A stretch of DNA of 64,000 bases from Sipunculus nudus (GCA_026874595.1 CM049321.1:13347479-13411478); one strand, 5' to 3'; positions 1 through 13,898 are shown, numbered from the stretch's first letter. Numbers and translations are program-made. The notes: generated from the letters alone by a model not told the origin.

Positions 1-108
1 AGACTGTGCTTGAATGGTTTTGCTGGGAAAATTTTGAATAAAGCAAAACTGAACTAATTGTGTGAAGGAATAGGCATTATATTGCTCCTGATTATGCCCT
101 TTAAGAGG
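1..108. mobile_element. Right end of a second copy of the 5.2-kb MITE, cut by the window edge
   Basis: ttttgctgggaaaattttga, taaagcaaaactgaactaat and ttgctcctgattatgccctt align to 5,581-5,689. It starts outside the window. Confidence 0.75.
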
Positions 109-2639
109 GTAATGCCAGTAGATTGATTATATTCATGTTTTGTTGTTTTTCTTTGTTATTGATTAAAATAGATTGCAATTCAGTGTTAATGATCATAAAG
201 ATTTACTGATTTACTGGGTGGTCAGTGTAATCATCCCCCCCCCCAACTATTTAATAGAGAATAATATCTATATATTGCAAATGAAATATATTAATAAATA
301 GAATTATAAACTGTGGTTCCATTTATGAGTTTACTATGAAATATTATATCTAAACCTGGTTTAGAATGAACTTTGGAAACTTAATATCTTGAAATCTTAA
401 ACCTTATACTTAATTGTAATATACTGGTATGTGATTAGGTATATATATATTTGAAATGTGTCATACAGACGCTAAAAAGGTATATATATATATATATATA
501 TATATTGAAAAAGTAATAACTAGAATAAACATTTACATGGAATAATCAAAGATTGATCATTGGTTGCCTTTGTCTTTTAATAATCAAGTATGATTTATCA
601 GCTGATTCTGAACAGTAGTTCATAATTGGCTAAAAGTAAATTGCCCTAAAATGTGGTCAACCATCTTTTCTGTTCAGAATATTAATCCATTAAAATTATA
701 TTTATGGAAACAAAAATATTAATGGCATTTAATGTGTTTACATTTATTAATGACCAGGTCATAGACACTGAGGAATATTAATTTCATAAATTTTGAATAG
801 ACACACGTGTACATGCACATACAACCAAGCTTTACTAATAAAGGTTTAGTGTTATACGCTGAATTAGGACTTGATTTGCAACATCTGGGTTTTTTTGTCT
901 GTATGTGAAATGGTAGTTGCCATAGTTAATAATCTTTTCTCCTCTTAAGGCCTGTGTGGAAGTACATTGCTCATAGCTCTGAAGTTTGACCCATGACTTA
1001 AACATATGAAAAAGTAATGAAAGTTGTGAATGTGTGGATCATCTTGAAGGGTAAAGCAGTTTTATCAGTTTTATCAGCGTTTATGGGGAAACCATGTGCT
1101 GGAACAGATACTGGTCATATGATTGTGATTTCCATATATGGGTTTTCCCCACATGTGTGTAAAGATTGCATCATGAATATTTATATATAAACTTACACAC
1201 AAGTCTGGCTGTTGCTCTGTGTGATCATGGTTAATATCTATAGTCCTTGCATTAGCCATGAAAACATGACACTCTGGCCTTCTAAAATAAACTGATAGGG
1301 GCCTGTGAGTCATGATGCAAGCCATAATAGAGTACCTATTTAAACTCTAAGGGTTGAATCAAATGTTTGCTGTGTGGTACTGGTAGTATTTGACATCAGA
1401 GGCTAATATGGTCATGTTATAATTGCTAAATAATGAAGAAAATATGTTATTACACAAATTCAATTACATTAAATACCTCTTTTCTTCTCTATGGCATCGA
1501 TTCACACGAAGCTGTCAAGGCTACATTAGGGAGGCAGAGACAAACTTTACCAGGTAAAACCAGCCCCATTATTAATAACTGCTGCATGAATACACGCAAG
1601 TCAAACGTGAATGTAATATTTACTATTTTTCACAACCAAAAAAGGTCACTTAAAGTCCTACAACAGGAAAATGACAGATTGACAAGCAGATGAAAATGAA
1701 AAAGTACTATCAGAAATGGCGTGCACATCTGCCAATACTAGAAATGATGCAAACCCATTGGCTTGTACTGCAACCTCAAAGTCTTCAGTTAGTTTAAAAA
1801 TTGACGTTTGGGTGGCAAGCTGCTGCTATCCTTGCATCAGCCAAGCTTCAGGAATTTTTCTTCACCATTCAGTTTATTACTCATTGAAATAATGAACCAA
1901 CATGGGCATATGCATTGCCAGTCAGAAATCTCGATGATATTGCAAAATCACTTAGCCTTCCACTGAAAAGTTGGAGTGATTTGTTAAGTGGTATGTTTAT
2001 ATATTTTTTTTTAAGTTGTATTTCTTTGAAAAAAAATTTAATATTTTACCATGGTATGGAATTTGTTAGGTAACACACATCAGTACAAAACCTTAAACAC
2101 GGGCTTTTCTGATATATAAATTTGAGCCTACCAAAGTGGGCTAAGGAAAATTTATGACACTTTCACTATACTGAGTGTGTGGGTTTTGTAGCTGGATATT
2201 TGTGAGTCTGAAGAAAGTTTTGAGGTTTGTGGTGAAACTGGACATTCTTACAGATGTTTGAACTTACATCTTACAAATATTTTAATTCAGTATTTGACTT
2301 TCCCCAGCCATATATATATAAAACTGATGGTAGATAATTCCATTTAGAAACTACATCATGTATAGTATTTTGATGCTATGGATGTGATTCCAGTTCTTGT
2401 GACCAGATACATAGGGAAATGATAATTTAAATCAAAAGTTATGATAGAAATCTTGGGATATCATGTGGCCTTTTGGTTAATAGTTTCAGGACTTTGTTTT
2501 TAAAATCATATTCCGTGATTGTATCTTTAAGATAAAAAATGACGGATGATCTATTGTGTCCATCTATATTACTATGCAATATGATGTATAGAATTTTACC
2601 TAACATATTGACAGTTAATTCAGTCTAACTTGTACATCT
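109..2639. other. No feature recognised
   Basis: AT-rich sequence with short simple repeats. An 86-codon frame at 1,433-1,693 and a 58-codon frame from 1,718 have no recognisable similarity and no splice context that I trust. Confidence 0.6.
479..506. repeat. (TA)n microsatellite
   Basis: A pure ta run of about 28 bp; a shorter AT run is at 8,561-8,576. Confidence 0.95.
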
Positions 2640-3370
2640 CACTGAAAGGTCAAGGTCATGGCCAGGTTGTTGACACATTTTCATGCAAGGTCAAGTTTTA
2701 ATGAGCTGTTCGCTGGTTTGAGCCTAAGCGGCACACCACTAGTGGTTAAGTTTAGGGTTCGGACTTTTATCATTTTTCTTTTGAAAAATCATAAATCTCA
2801 GGAGACTCCTTTGTATGTATTTTTTTCTGATATTATTTACATATAACAAATTTTACATCCAGAGCACTAATGAGTAATGGCTCGCAGTGGAACTTCCTCA
2901 TGAATTCAGATAACTGCGTTTCATTGTATTTCATTGATCAAACATTAAAGATTCATATCAGTACGGTGAAACTTTATACAACTTTAGTGGTGCGCCAATT
3001 CATATAAGTTCGAAACCTGGTGTCTTGACCTTCATCTTCAAGGTCAAGTCTGCTGAAATGTTCAGTTTTTGTGAACCCCATAACTTTTGAGGTATTTCAC
3101 ATTTTGTCCTCAAATTTTACACACCAGTTTTTTCTGACAAAATTTCATCAGAGTTTGACATGTGGTGACCTTGTCCTTCAAGGTGAAATCTGCTTAAATC
3201 TAGAATTGATCTTTGTTTTGAGATTGTGGATATTTTACCCCAAACGTTTTGGAATGGCCCATAGGGGGGAGATATATATACTGAATCTGTTTTTGCGCTG
3301 CGAAAACAAAGCCATTCTGGTATTGACACTTGTTTTCTCTAATATTGGATTAAATTGGTTGCATTTTTGA
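2640..3370. mobile_element. Dispersed repeat with GGTCAAGGTCA/CTTGACCTT motifs
   Basis: Contains aaaggtcaaggtcatggcc, ttgaccttcatcttcaaggt and accttgtccttcaaggtgaa, with recurrent tctgctgaaat/tctgcttaaat. The same arrangement (accttgaccttgatgttgaa then ggtcaaatctgcagaaat) occurs near 40,940, so this is probably a dispersed family. Boundaries uncertain. Confidence 0.45.
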
Positions 3371-5177
3371 TAATCTAACACAAACAATTATTTATGCACT
3401 TGCATAGAAATAATATTATCCAGAAGAAATATTCCAGTCTATTGAGAGGTATATAGGAAATACAGGACACAAATTAGTGAACAGCATTAAAATGGAACCT
3501 TTTGCAGTAAACAAGTATCAACAGCTCAGTCATTACCTGTCTGTGATATGCATAGGTCAGGCTGAAAATACTCAGTCAATTTTTGTGGGGATATTTTTGT
3601 AGCCTTTACCTTGAGACAGGCCTAAAATTACCAATACCAACTAATTGACTTTCCTGGACACAATACCAGTAATCAGAACAGTAAAATTATACCATACTGG
3701 TTAACACATATCAGATTACAAATTATTCTGCATTAATGAGTACCATAAATATGCACACTTATATATAACTTACATAGCTGTATTGAAAATAATTTTTTTT
3801 ACACAATTTTTCTAATGATCAGGCAGATACATAGTTAATGCAAGTTGCCTTTCTCTAATTAATTAGGAAATTGTTAAGCATGAGACACAGATGAGCATAC
3901 TATTATACTATTAATTAAAAATACTTATTTTTAATACAAGGAAAATTATTTCATTCAAGATCATTCGTAGACCTGTATAGAATAAGTGATGGTTTGGGTT
4001 GCTAATGATATGCATCAAAGATAAAGGGTGGTAAATAGATTAAAGACAGCAGTTATATCTGGAACATACATTCTGGTTCAAATTCAAATATTTCAGTCAC
4101 CATCTTGAAAATGCTATCCCCACATGCCAGGGAGAGAGGCTAAATTGATGTTGGATTGACTGCACTTTGGCTGGTATATTGAGGGGACAGGAACCACAGT
4201 TGTCATAAATTATTACAACAACATCTAAGGCTTAACATGAGATTACTTAAGTGAGTGGTTTTAATACAGTGTCAGGGTTTTCCCTACGGTGTTTACTAGC
4301 ACCTGCAGATCAGAACCCAAACAAAGCCCCATCCGACACACAGCCCAGGCTGACCTACTTACAACTACACACTATTCAATGTCGCAACCACAGACCTCAC
4401 TCCAGACGCCATATTGTTTATATTCCCAGTCCATCTTCTGTAGTCGGTCTGCCTTCCACATAATGCTGCAGCTATTTGAATGTACAATGTACTCACCTAT
4501 ACACTATACAAGATGAATATATGGTATTGTTAGGTTATATTTATTAATTCACAGGAGAGCCATGTGAGCATACTGTTTATGAGATATATAATTGTATGTA
4601 TTGCATTGGCTGAGATAAGGCTGGGTAGAATTTAGCATTTTATGTTATATCTTTAGAAAATTACATCTTGTCCAGTGTGATATTAATGGTGACACAACAC
4701 AAGGTCTAGATGTAATAATAACAAAAATGTCATAGTACTGTTGTGACAGAAGGGATATGTTGGCTATCACAATTATTACTGCTAGAGCAATCATATATCA
4801 GTGATTGTCAGTTGTGGCTGATGCGTTAGCATTTTTCTGCCTGCGGGAATAGTTAGGTTAAACATAAATTGAAGCCCAATGAATATAAGTTAATCAGAGT
4901 TGTGTGGTTATAGGATTACTACTTTTTTTAATAAAAGCAGATAGTATCAGACACATAACCAAATCCAGTATTGGTGGGTCTTGTAAAGGGAAGGTCAGAA
5001 ATATTGCAGGGATTGAAAATTTACAAGCTTGCATGGCCGGCAGATTCCAGGTTTCACAAGTTATCAGTGAGTTTACAGGACCAGCTGTTTGAGTGTTGGA
5101 AATATGCATGACACAAATCAGTAAAGCATAGAATTAGAAAGGCTAAGTGTGAATGTACTGAATTATTTGCTTAAATG
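3371..5177. other. No feature recognised
   Basis: AT-rich. Frames of about 70 codons at 4,251-4,516 overlap in two phases and read as low-complexity; not taken as coding. Confidence 0.6.
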
Positions 5178-5689
5178 TTAAAGGGGCCTTATCACATATA
5201 AAGCTTGTTGAACTGTCAAAAAATAGCTTCTTCTCTTTGAAATAAACTGGTACCTGGCAAAATATTGCCCAGAAACCGTTGCCTTACTTATGCACACAAG
5301 TGTTAAAAAAGTGGACCAGGCACAATCACAGGCGTCAGACATAAACACTGCATGGGACTGTGTGCATCGCACGGGCCACAACAGCCATTAATCAGGAAAT
5401 GCCCTGTCTGACTTGGCCCAAAATATGTTACATGTTCAAGCTGGCTCAGACATTGTCTTGCCGTTTCCCTGGAATGGGAAACACAGAAAATTGGACCTCC
5501 GAGGTAAACACACATGTGGATTTTGTTTACTAACATTGCAGAACCATAACAAGGTGTTAAATGGCCGTATGAGAGGTACTGAGACTGTGTTCTGGGATGG
5601 TTTTGCTGAGAAACTTTGGATAAAGCAAAACTGAACTGATAGTGTCAAAGTCAAAGCATAAAATTGCTCCTGGTTATGTCCCGTTAAGA
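5178..5689. mobile_element. MITE with TTAAAGGGGCCTTA-type ends
   Basis: Left ttaaaggggccttatcac; the reverse complement of the right end is ctcttaacgggacataacc. The right 115 bp (ttttgctgagaaactttgga, taaagcaaaactgaactgat, tgctcctggttatg) matches positions 1-108. About 512 bp, no coding frame of note. Confidence 0.7.
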
Positions 5690-6218
5690 GAAAATGACTG
5701 AAAACTTACACTGATACTTTTGAGTGAAGAAACTGTCAAGCACAGTTGTATTTTCCGAATAAAATGGGTTTGAAAAGCTTTAAGACAAATCTATCATTAT
5801 TTGAACACTACCAATTTATAAAATGTTATGTGGAGGTTAGGAAGTCCCTGACTCTGAACTGAGTGATGCGGGTAATCAGTAAGAAAGAAATATTATTGAA
5901 ATATTGATGAGCAAGTATGCTGCAGGGTATTTTATAGGAAATATTAATGTCTTTCTTCAGGTGGGGGATCATCTTTAGTGATGGTCAAGGGAATGTAAAC
6001 ATATAAATTATGCATTTTAGGAGGTTCCTATATCATAGGAAATAGAGCCATATGCAGGGTTAGTATTTATTTATGTGAGGAATAAAATAAGAAAGAACAA
6101 GCAGATATGGTAAAAGCAGTTGAACTCCTGACACAGAGTTTACCTCTTGATTTACCTCCAGTAGATGATGAATAGCTGAAGACAAAGCCTAGTTTTAGTA
6201 TTGAGCAGCTGTCAATTT

Positions 6219-6292
6219 TAGCTCAGCTGACTTTCAGTCATGCTGGGCTATAGCGATGGGTCTTTGTCTGTCGTCCTTCCGTCTGTCCGTCA
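6219..6292 (+). mobile_element. 5'-end fragment of the AGCTCAGCTGAC element
   Basis: About 74 bp matching the first bases of the 2.42-kb element (tagctcagctgactttcag through gtccttccgtctgtccgtc), then the similarity stops abruptly. Confidence 0.85.
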
Positions 6293-6308
6293 GTTTCACA
6301 TGCTCTTT

Positions 6309-6462
6309 ACACATCTGGCAGTATCAATACAGTCATTAAGTTCTGAGCTTGTAATTGCAAATTTTTAATTATTTGTATATGTATTACGACTTTATTTAAT
6401 AGTTCTGATGAAGTACAGTGAACATTATCACCCTGCCAGGGTGTTGATTCTGCCAGATGTGT
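6309..6462. mobile_element. Short MITE with ACACATCTGGCAG inverted ends
   Basis: The left end acacatctggcagtatcaa is the reverse complement, with one mismatch, of the right end ttgattctgccagatgtgt. It is 154 bp, with no coding. It begins about 15 bp after the fragment at 6,219-6,292. Confidence 0.7.
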
Positions 6463-8580
6463 CAAAATTTTTTTTTTTGGGGGGGGGGGAGGACAGAGTG
6501 AACTTTTATTTCACAGTCTATTCATAGTAGAAAAACTAACATTTTTACGGAATAGAATCTTTAAAATATTCAGATTTTATTATTCAGATTTTAATGTATG
6601 CAGGAAACCGGTCAGGGAGTGAATTTATTTCAGATACCCAGCAGATATTAAAGCTACCAGTATACAGGCTGGGTCAGCACACAATCAGGAGAAACATCTC
6701 CAATGAAAATATTAATTCACAAAAAGTATTCTTTCGTTCACACACATTCAACTCATTTGGGAACATGCTACTCTGTTGCATTGTCAGAATATTTCAAATA
6801 AAGGTCACATGACAATTTCTAGATTCATGCTGTGGCCGTAGCTACTTTCACAATTTCACACACAAGCTCTGAGAACGCATATGCTCTGCATAGTTTTTAT
6901 GGAGAAAATTATTGTGACAGATACATGTTTTGCAAACACAAGGCTGAAGTTGTCAGTTCAAATTACAGGGGCCAAGTCACCAATCTGACCTTTATAAACT
7001 AAAGGTAATCCCTTTGAGCTTTCATAAAAATAGCCAAGAAAATGGAACAAAACCACACACAGGCTGCTTGTCTTGCTATATCAACATGTTTATAAAATGT
7101 GGGGGGCCCACCAAAAAAATCAAAACAAATTCAACCAGGGCATCTGGCAGCAAGTCAGATATGTCAGAGCTTTGCAAATGACATTTTGCAACAAGTGACC
7201 TTTCTATCCTTGCATATATGCAACCTCCCACCTCAGGTTACATGTTTTTCAATATTGCTGTGTTTACAAACATGTTGTTGATAAACAAGTTCACTTATCC
7301 TTCAACAAGGCCTTTTAAGAACTTTTCACAACCAAAATTACCCTTATATTATTAATATATACAAAGAGGAAGACAGAAATCACATTTATTTAAAAATTCT
7401 TTTTCAAAGGGTAGGTGATAGGGCACCTTTAATTTCTACTATGTGTAAACAAAATTCATGCTCAGGCATAGAATTTATTATCATACTCTGACCTAGCCCT
7501 TAAAAACAGTTTCACTCTAACACCTATGTGTTATCAGACACCTTCTTTGAGATTGTATGACTTATTGTTCATACACAGGACTGACCCAGTTCTGCTGAAG
7601 CTTGTATAGCCAGCTCCCTTAGAATACAGTATATGCTGCTACCAACTAGGCCTGGCATGTTTGACAAAGCTTTAAGGAACAAAACACACAGACATGCAGC
7701 CATATTGATTCCACCAGCCTACATATCTAATATGGCCCTCCCTCCAGCAATGGCTTTGGCTGGTTGGAACTGGTTGTGCTGTGAAGCAGCTGCTGTAACA
7801 GCCAGCAATCTAACAAGCCCAGCAAATAATGGCCCCATGCTACTGGGGCCGCCCAAAGCAAGCTGGCAGTGTCTGGTGTGACTGTTAAAGCCTCCCCTGC
7901 AAGATGAGTGATAATAGGGGATGAATCTTTGTAGGTCTAATATCTGGGAGTTTTTGTTTATTAAATACAGATGTTTACCTTCTGCTTGTCATCCTTAATT
8001 CTCATCTCATCTCTGCATGTCATCCTGCCTTTTTGCGATGATTTTTACCAAGGTGAAAAATCTGCCCATTTGCTATGATTATTGGAAAGCAAAAAATTGC
8101 CATAACTTTAATCTTATACCACAGATCTATGAACATAATATGTAAAGAAAGATTTCATGATAAAATAATAAAATCAGTATGGACTCATTCATGTAATATT
8201 TCCTGTTACTTATGGAATATCTCCATAAAAAATAATAGAAAGAATCAACATAAATGATAAAAGCTACAGACATATCTTAACACATATAAAAATACCTGTT
8301 TACCTGTCAAAATTGCGCCATTTCCAGTTTTAAATGGTTTCAGGATCTCACCACCGTTAGAGTTGTCAATCTCTACACTAAGGGAATCATTATTATATGA
8401 ATAAATTATGTCAAATATATGTTCACAAATTCTTAATAATTCGACAGAGACACAAGGGAACATCCAATGAGTTGCAATTAATGTTCATTAATGGTAGATA
8501 AATTTAAGGATCTGATGTTATTTATAATAACAATACTTAAACATGCAGGATTTATTATTATATATATATATATATGTAAA
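6463..8580. other. No feature recognised apart from a T/G homopolymer
   Basis: A T-run followed by a G-run at about 6,469-6,490. An 82-codon frame at 7,633-7,881 is somewhat GC-richer (Ala/Pro-rich reading) but has no family resemblance. Confidence 0.55.
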
Positions 8581-8770
8581 GGCCCAAATTAGGATCTGGC
8601 CCAATTTAAAAATGGGTCAGCCCAGATCAAAATTTTGATTTGGACTGGCCCAGATCAAAATTCTAATCTTACAAGTTTAAAACTGGTCTGGCCCAGATTA
8701 GAATTTTGATCTGGGCTGATTTTTCTGGGCTGGCCCAGTTTTAAATTGGGCCAGATTCTAATCTGGGCCT
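8581..8770. mobile_element. Foldback element of GGCCCAGAT repeats
   Basis: Left arm ggcccaaattaggatctggc, then ccaatttaaaaatgggtc; the right arm is the inverted equivalent (gacccagtt-like, ttaaattgggccagattcta, atctgggcc). About 190 bp. Internal short inverted blocks (agatcaaaattttgat) add further hairpins. It is flanked by AT dinucleotide runs on both sides. Confidence 0.8.
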
Positions 8771-9118
8771 GACATATATATTAAATATCAATATAATCCA
8801 ACCTCCTTGACGTGACCTCTTATTCAAATAGGTGTTATTTTTGCAATAATTCCCCATTCCTGAATTTGTAAATAAAAAAAAAAGGCAACTACAGTTGAAT
8901 TGTCTTCTTCCCAAAACAGCTGTCTTCATCACAGTTGATCATATTTTGATAACGTTCAAAATGCAGCATTCAGGAAATGTGTGATTCGTATCTGTGACTG
9001 TTCTGAACAATCAGGTAAGGTCTGTGTATTATTATAGTCAAATACATAGTAATGTAATGTGGTAAAAAATATGTTATTATGTCCAGTGGTCATCATTGAA
9101 AAAATCGAGGGATTGACT

Positions 9119-9609
9119 AGGGTTGGGATGATAACTGATATTTGGGATTGTCACGATATCTGACAGGTGCGATAATCGTTTGTTATTAATAATAATAACT
9201 TTGTTATTGTGTTATCAAAATCTGTGTTTTTGTCCACAAGTTTAGTACACAAGCATGCCCTTTTAGGATAATTAGCAAAAGATAATTGAATCATCATCTT
9301 TCTGATTTCAGAAAATCATTTATTCTCAAGCATATTCGTTATTTTATGAAATTCTAAAAAAGTATATCATAATATAAAAGTTTATGCTTATTGATGTTCA
9401 AAATAACGTGTTTGTTAAACAGTCCTATTCTTTTAAAAAATCTGAGAGGTACTTCCAGGGTATCTAATCAGTCCCAGAAACAGGGTGAAAAGTACTGACA
9501 GTTGATAGGACTTGAGTTTCTGCACCAGATACGATATTAGTATATTTCTGGATTTTCTCGATAAATTTGTATCATTATCATGATACAAAAAACTGATATG
9601 GTCCCATGT
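9119..9609. mobile_element. MITE with AGGGTTGGGATGATAA-type ends, copy 1
   Basis: Opens agggttgggatgataactg, then tatttgggattgtcacgata, and ends ...gataaatttgtatcattatc then atgatacaaaaaactgatat and ggtccc. It aligns with 13,445-13,898 in order (shared gtccaca, cacaagcatgccc, cagaaaatcat, gttcaaaat, agtactgaca). The right end is decayed. Confidence 0.7.
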
Positions 9610-10719
9610 AACTGAGAAAAACACTTTGAGAAAAAAGGTACAAATTACAATATTATATTATTAAGGATGTTCTTTAATGTATTTTTTTGTGCAAAGCACA
9701 CTTGTATTATCACAGACTGAAAGAAAATTGAAGATGAAACAATTTACCAGCATGTCATCAGGTATATTTTTCAATACTGGAGGCCTGACACAGCACAGCA
9801 AGCCTCCATTGAAAATAACTGCCAGACTTTCCCCACTGTGACAGGCAGGTGTCATTATCTAGGAGAGCACCTGTCTCAATTGGTTTCCAGTTAGGGCAGT
9901 GAATTGTATGGGATTCCTAGATTTAGTTCTGTTCTTCATTCAGAGCAGCTGAGCTGATCTAGTTTAATAATTGTCTTTTTCAGTAGTCTCTATTAAAATT
10001 TGCTTGGTGCCATTAACTGTCGTACATGGCATACCTGACGTATGAATTACCGTAAGTTATACTTTGAAATTTAGAGATAGTAACATTTCTGTAAATATTC
10101 ACCTAAATTATCTTTTATGGTACAATATTTGCAATTGTGTTTCATAATGTAAATTACCTTAAATAATCTAAAATACCATAAATAATGAAAAAGGAGAATA
10201 AAACTGGTACTCTGAACAGTTGTTAAAGTTTCCCAGGTCTTGGATTGAGTTTATAATATTGGATTCCTTTAGGGTATCGTATCACTTTACTGCCAGTTAA
10301 TTGGCACAGTTTTCTGTACTGTCATTTGAACAAAAAAAAAAGGCATGTTTTGATGCATTATAAATAGTGTACTGGCTGACTTTGCTACAGGAGGAACGCT
10401 TTTGGGGGACCCAACCTAAATCTTCCAAATATATATAGTAGGTTGTAACTAAACAAATGGGGCAAAGAAACAGAGTAGCAACACCCTTATTTTTAATAAG
10501 AAAATTTCATACCCCAAGTGGATGATGAAAAAGTAATACCATAGAGCGTCATTTATCCTTAAAGCTCCAGCAACCGCTTCTTTATTCAGATAAACGATCT
10601 TTTGGATAAAAGATTTTACAGGATTCCACATGGTTACCAGCCTGCCATAAAATACCAGATCATATTAGGCGCTAAAAGGCACATATTAATGATGCTAGCC
10701 TTGAATAAATGTTGACAAT

Positions 10720-10990
10720 ATTTGTCCCCTGTTTCCGCTAAACGGGGGACATTGATTTGGGATTGTCTGTCTGTCAGGTTTACGTTTCTGTGCAATAACT
10801 TTCCTAAATGTCTTATTTTATTCAAACTTTGGTCATCAATTGCTCTCATGCATACTTGGTTGGGATTGGTTTTGGAGTGTCTATCTGAAAATTTAATACC
10901 ACCAGCTCCAAAACAAACAAAAAATGTTCTCTTTTGTTCCAAATTCACAACCAAAATTATGACATATGGAGACATCTTCAGGGGACAATG
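10720..10990. mobile_element. Dispersed element with TTTGTCCCCTG ends
   Basis: Left tttgtcccctgtttccgct followed by aaacgggggacattg forms a hairpin. The right end caggggacaatg is the complement of the left cattgtcccctg form. A 54-bp direct repeat (gagacatcttcagggg at 10,969 and 11,023) extends past the right end. Looks like a MITE; no second copy here. Confidence 0.5.
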
Positions 10991-11114
10991 AAAAAACTAA
11001 AACACAGCAACTCTGACATGCAGAGACATCTTCAGGGGAAAATAAAAACTGAAACATATTGAGAAGGCAACTTTGAAGATTACAGGAAGCTAAAATAACA
11101 AGAGGCAGGAGCAT

Positions 11115-12264
11115 GGGACATAAATTCCACGAATTTACTTGTTACGTTGTTTTCCATCAGTTAAATTTATATATCATGTAATTAATATATCATGTAATTA
11201 ATATATCATGTAAAATTTTTAAAAACTATTGCTTATTGATTGCATAATGAACTGACAGACATAATGTTCTGACAGACAAGAATTAATCAAGCTAGTCCAA
11301 AATTTACCTTTGCAACAACATCTGTGTTAGATTTTACATTAATGTTTTCAACGTATCTATTGAAATACATTAAAATATTTGCTAAGTGGCCCTGGAATAT
11401 TAATTTGCAGTACTTGGCTGCTAATCTCAATATATTTGCTTGGAATAAGAAAATCTTTAAAAGTGACTTTTCAGATTTTTGTTCATCATTCTATTTACAG
11501 ATTAACAGTTCTCAGTATTTAGTTTCGGATAAACACATTTTTGGATAAACAGTGCTCAGGTATATCATGAATGTATCTGTATGTATAACAGATAAGGAAG
11601 GGTGTCAGTTCTACCTGTGCAGTTAATAACTTCCTGTTTTGCAAACTGAAACAAATTACATCAGACTATGTAGTGTTTACGCTGACTATGTATAAATATG
11701 ACCAGGATTGTTCTGGAGTTTTCTCGTGCTACAAAGCTTGTTTGTATTGACACTGACCTAGCTTGCCTGAGACACCAAATGTCCCCATGGTGTTGTAAGG
11801 TATAGTTATATATGGTTGTATCACGAAATCAAATATTTAGGTTAAACAGGAGTAAACATAACCAAGTATAATTTAACCTTCTACAGTGAGCAGAAGTTGT
11901 ATTTTTGTTGCTTTGATTTGTGTCCTGCAACTCAAAATTGTATTTAGATAGTTTGATTGAAAGTGTGGAGGGCTAACATAACACCCAAGGAACACTAATT
12001 AATTAAGAGTTAAACTAAATCTTAATCAGTCAAGATCTTTATCATTCACATGAATCAGGGAAAATTTCTGTGACTGTGTCTCATATTTTACATGGATTAA
12101 TATATATCACACATTAAACTTCCATCAAGATCCTGGTAATATTCTGGATTTTGTTATCCAGCATATCTGTGGAGGTATGTGATCTCTGAGTGCTATCTAA
12201 TCAAATGATAATTTTGTACTTTGTTATATAAAATGACATATGAGAAAATACAGAATAAGGTATA
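11115..12264. other. No gene recognised
   Basis: AT-rich sequence with only the 18-bp repeat near 11.2 kb. Confidence 0.6.
11168..11214. repeat. 18-bp tandem repeat, 3 copies
   Basis: atatatcatgtaattaat repeated about three times. Confidence 0.9.
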
Positions 12265-12425
12265 TATCATGAAATTTCCAATAAGTAATGGGATTTCCAG
12301 TATAGTTCATGAAATTTACGGTACAGTTACAGTACAGTTGATTGGATTTCAAACATTTGGTGATAGGATTTCCCGAATAGTTCATAGGGTTTCCCAGATA
12401 GTTCATTGGATTTACCATATTGTAG
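12265..12425. repeat. Degenerate 21-24-bp tandem repeat
   Basis: Repeated gggatttcc(c)/aatagttcat units (gggatttccagtatagttca, ggatttcccgaatagttcat, gggtttcccagatagttcat). Overlapping frames of over 90 codons on both strands arise from this repeat and are not taken as genes. Confidence 0.75.
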
Positions 12426-12917
12426 TTTTCTCCTTCTTCTTTGTCAGGAAACCAGTATTCATGAAACTTCAATTTAGACAACACACATTTGAGATCAGTC
12501 ATTAGTGTAAATATTTAAACAACAAAGCTTTTCATCATTTCAAGAACACTCCAGTCGGTCTGTGTTGTGTGATGTGTTCTCTTGGGTTTGTTTTGTTTAC
12601 AAACATACACCTGGTAGTACTGTATAGATACTCAACTCTGCACTCAAAATATGCTGTCTTAGCATCTAAGGCATCTTAACAGTTGGTGTGTGGTTACGCA
12701 AGTACCACCCCAAGATCCAGACGTTCCCTCTCCAGGTATCTCGTTAAGGTTTATCTTATCAACCTTCAGATCACATACAGGTATTTTATGTTTAGTTTAA
12801 CATCTTCATCATTGTCTGGTTACCTGTCTTTTTTTGTAACCTTAGTCCTGCCTGTATTTGTAATTTTGAAACACAGTAAATTCTCAATTTAAACCTAGAA
12901 AGCATGCAGTGACTGCA

Positions 12918-13386
12918 TACTGTGGCTTTTGTTTGGATGGGTTTTCAAATTTGTGATATTTGCGAAAAATGATATTATTGGTAAAGTAAAAAAAGACCAT
13001 TATTATGATGCTCTACCTGCACAGGTATAGCACAAACAGTTCTGTCATTGCCTCGCTGGCATCTCATGTAAATGTTATCTTTGCCTGTATTTTCTTAAGT
13101 CGAAAATGTAAAAAATATTTATCCACAAATCAAATATTCATATTTAAAATGATATCAGTATTATTATTCTAATTGTGTATTATGTGCCAAATATGAACTA
13201 GAATTTCCACTGTGTTACACTGTGGTCCTAAACTCAATGTTAAATTATTTTTTACCTAATAATTAACTTGTATAAAATAGTGTATACTTTTTGTTGACAG
13301 TATATTATGGTCATGAAAATGAAACCTCACAAAATGCGACAATCAGGAAATTTTAACCCCGCAAATATGAAGCTAACCACGGTGTA
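12918..13386. mobile_element. CTGTGGTTG-family MITE, copy a (diverged)
   Basis: Left end tactgtggcttttg..., interior aatttgtgatatttgcgaa, right end accccgcaaatatgaagc then taaccacggtgta. The ends are imperfect inverted repeats of the family seen best at 56,375. Interior unrelated to any gene. Confidence 0.7.
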
Positions 13387-13444
13387 ACCTTCGTCAATAT
13401 CTATTGATCCAGAGTATTACCAGGATTCTGGTGTATTGTACATT

Positions 13445-13898
13445 AGGGTTTGGACAATAACACATATATTTGGGATTATCACGATACCTGACATCTGCAA
13501 TAATTGTACCATTAAATTCCCTATTATCGTGATATCATGATATGCGTTTTTGGCCACAGTTTTGGAACACACACATGCCCAGTGTTAACACCAAAATATC
13601 ACCAGGGTGTTTCTAAGTTCAGAAAATCATATATAACTTTTTCAACATTTATTTTAATATGGGTATGTTCAAAATGACAGTGGCTGACAAACTGAAAGAA
13701 TCACATTCTTTGAAAACTGGCCATTTTTCCCCACTTATAGGTAGCCCTAGAATCATGGCGGATAGTACTGACATTTGTGATATGGCGAAAAGCGCTGGAG
13801 TACCCTTGCCAGATACTGATATTACAGTATCATGATATATTGCAATAAAATGTATTTTATTTTCATGATTTAGAAAACTGGTATTGTCCCAGCCCTGT
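13445..13898. mobile_element. MITE with AGGGCTGGGACAATAC-type ends, copy 2
   Basis: Left agggtttggacaataacac, right ggtattgtcccagccctg, so the ends are inverted (agggctgggacaatacc). The interior carries tatcgtgatatcatgatatg near one side and agtatcatgatatattgc near the other, a sub-terminal palindromic zone. hAT-like by end sequence; no duplication confirmed. Confidence 0.75.

Noticed and set aside
10634-11114. Overlapping frames of 73-113 codons on both strands
   Set aside because: They lie over a dispersed repeat with hairpin ends; no family similarity.
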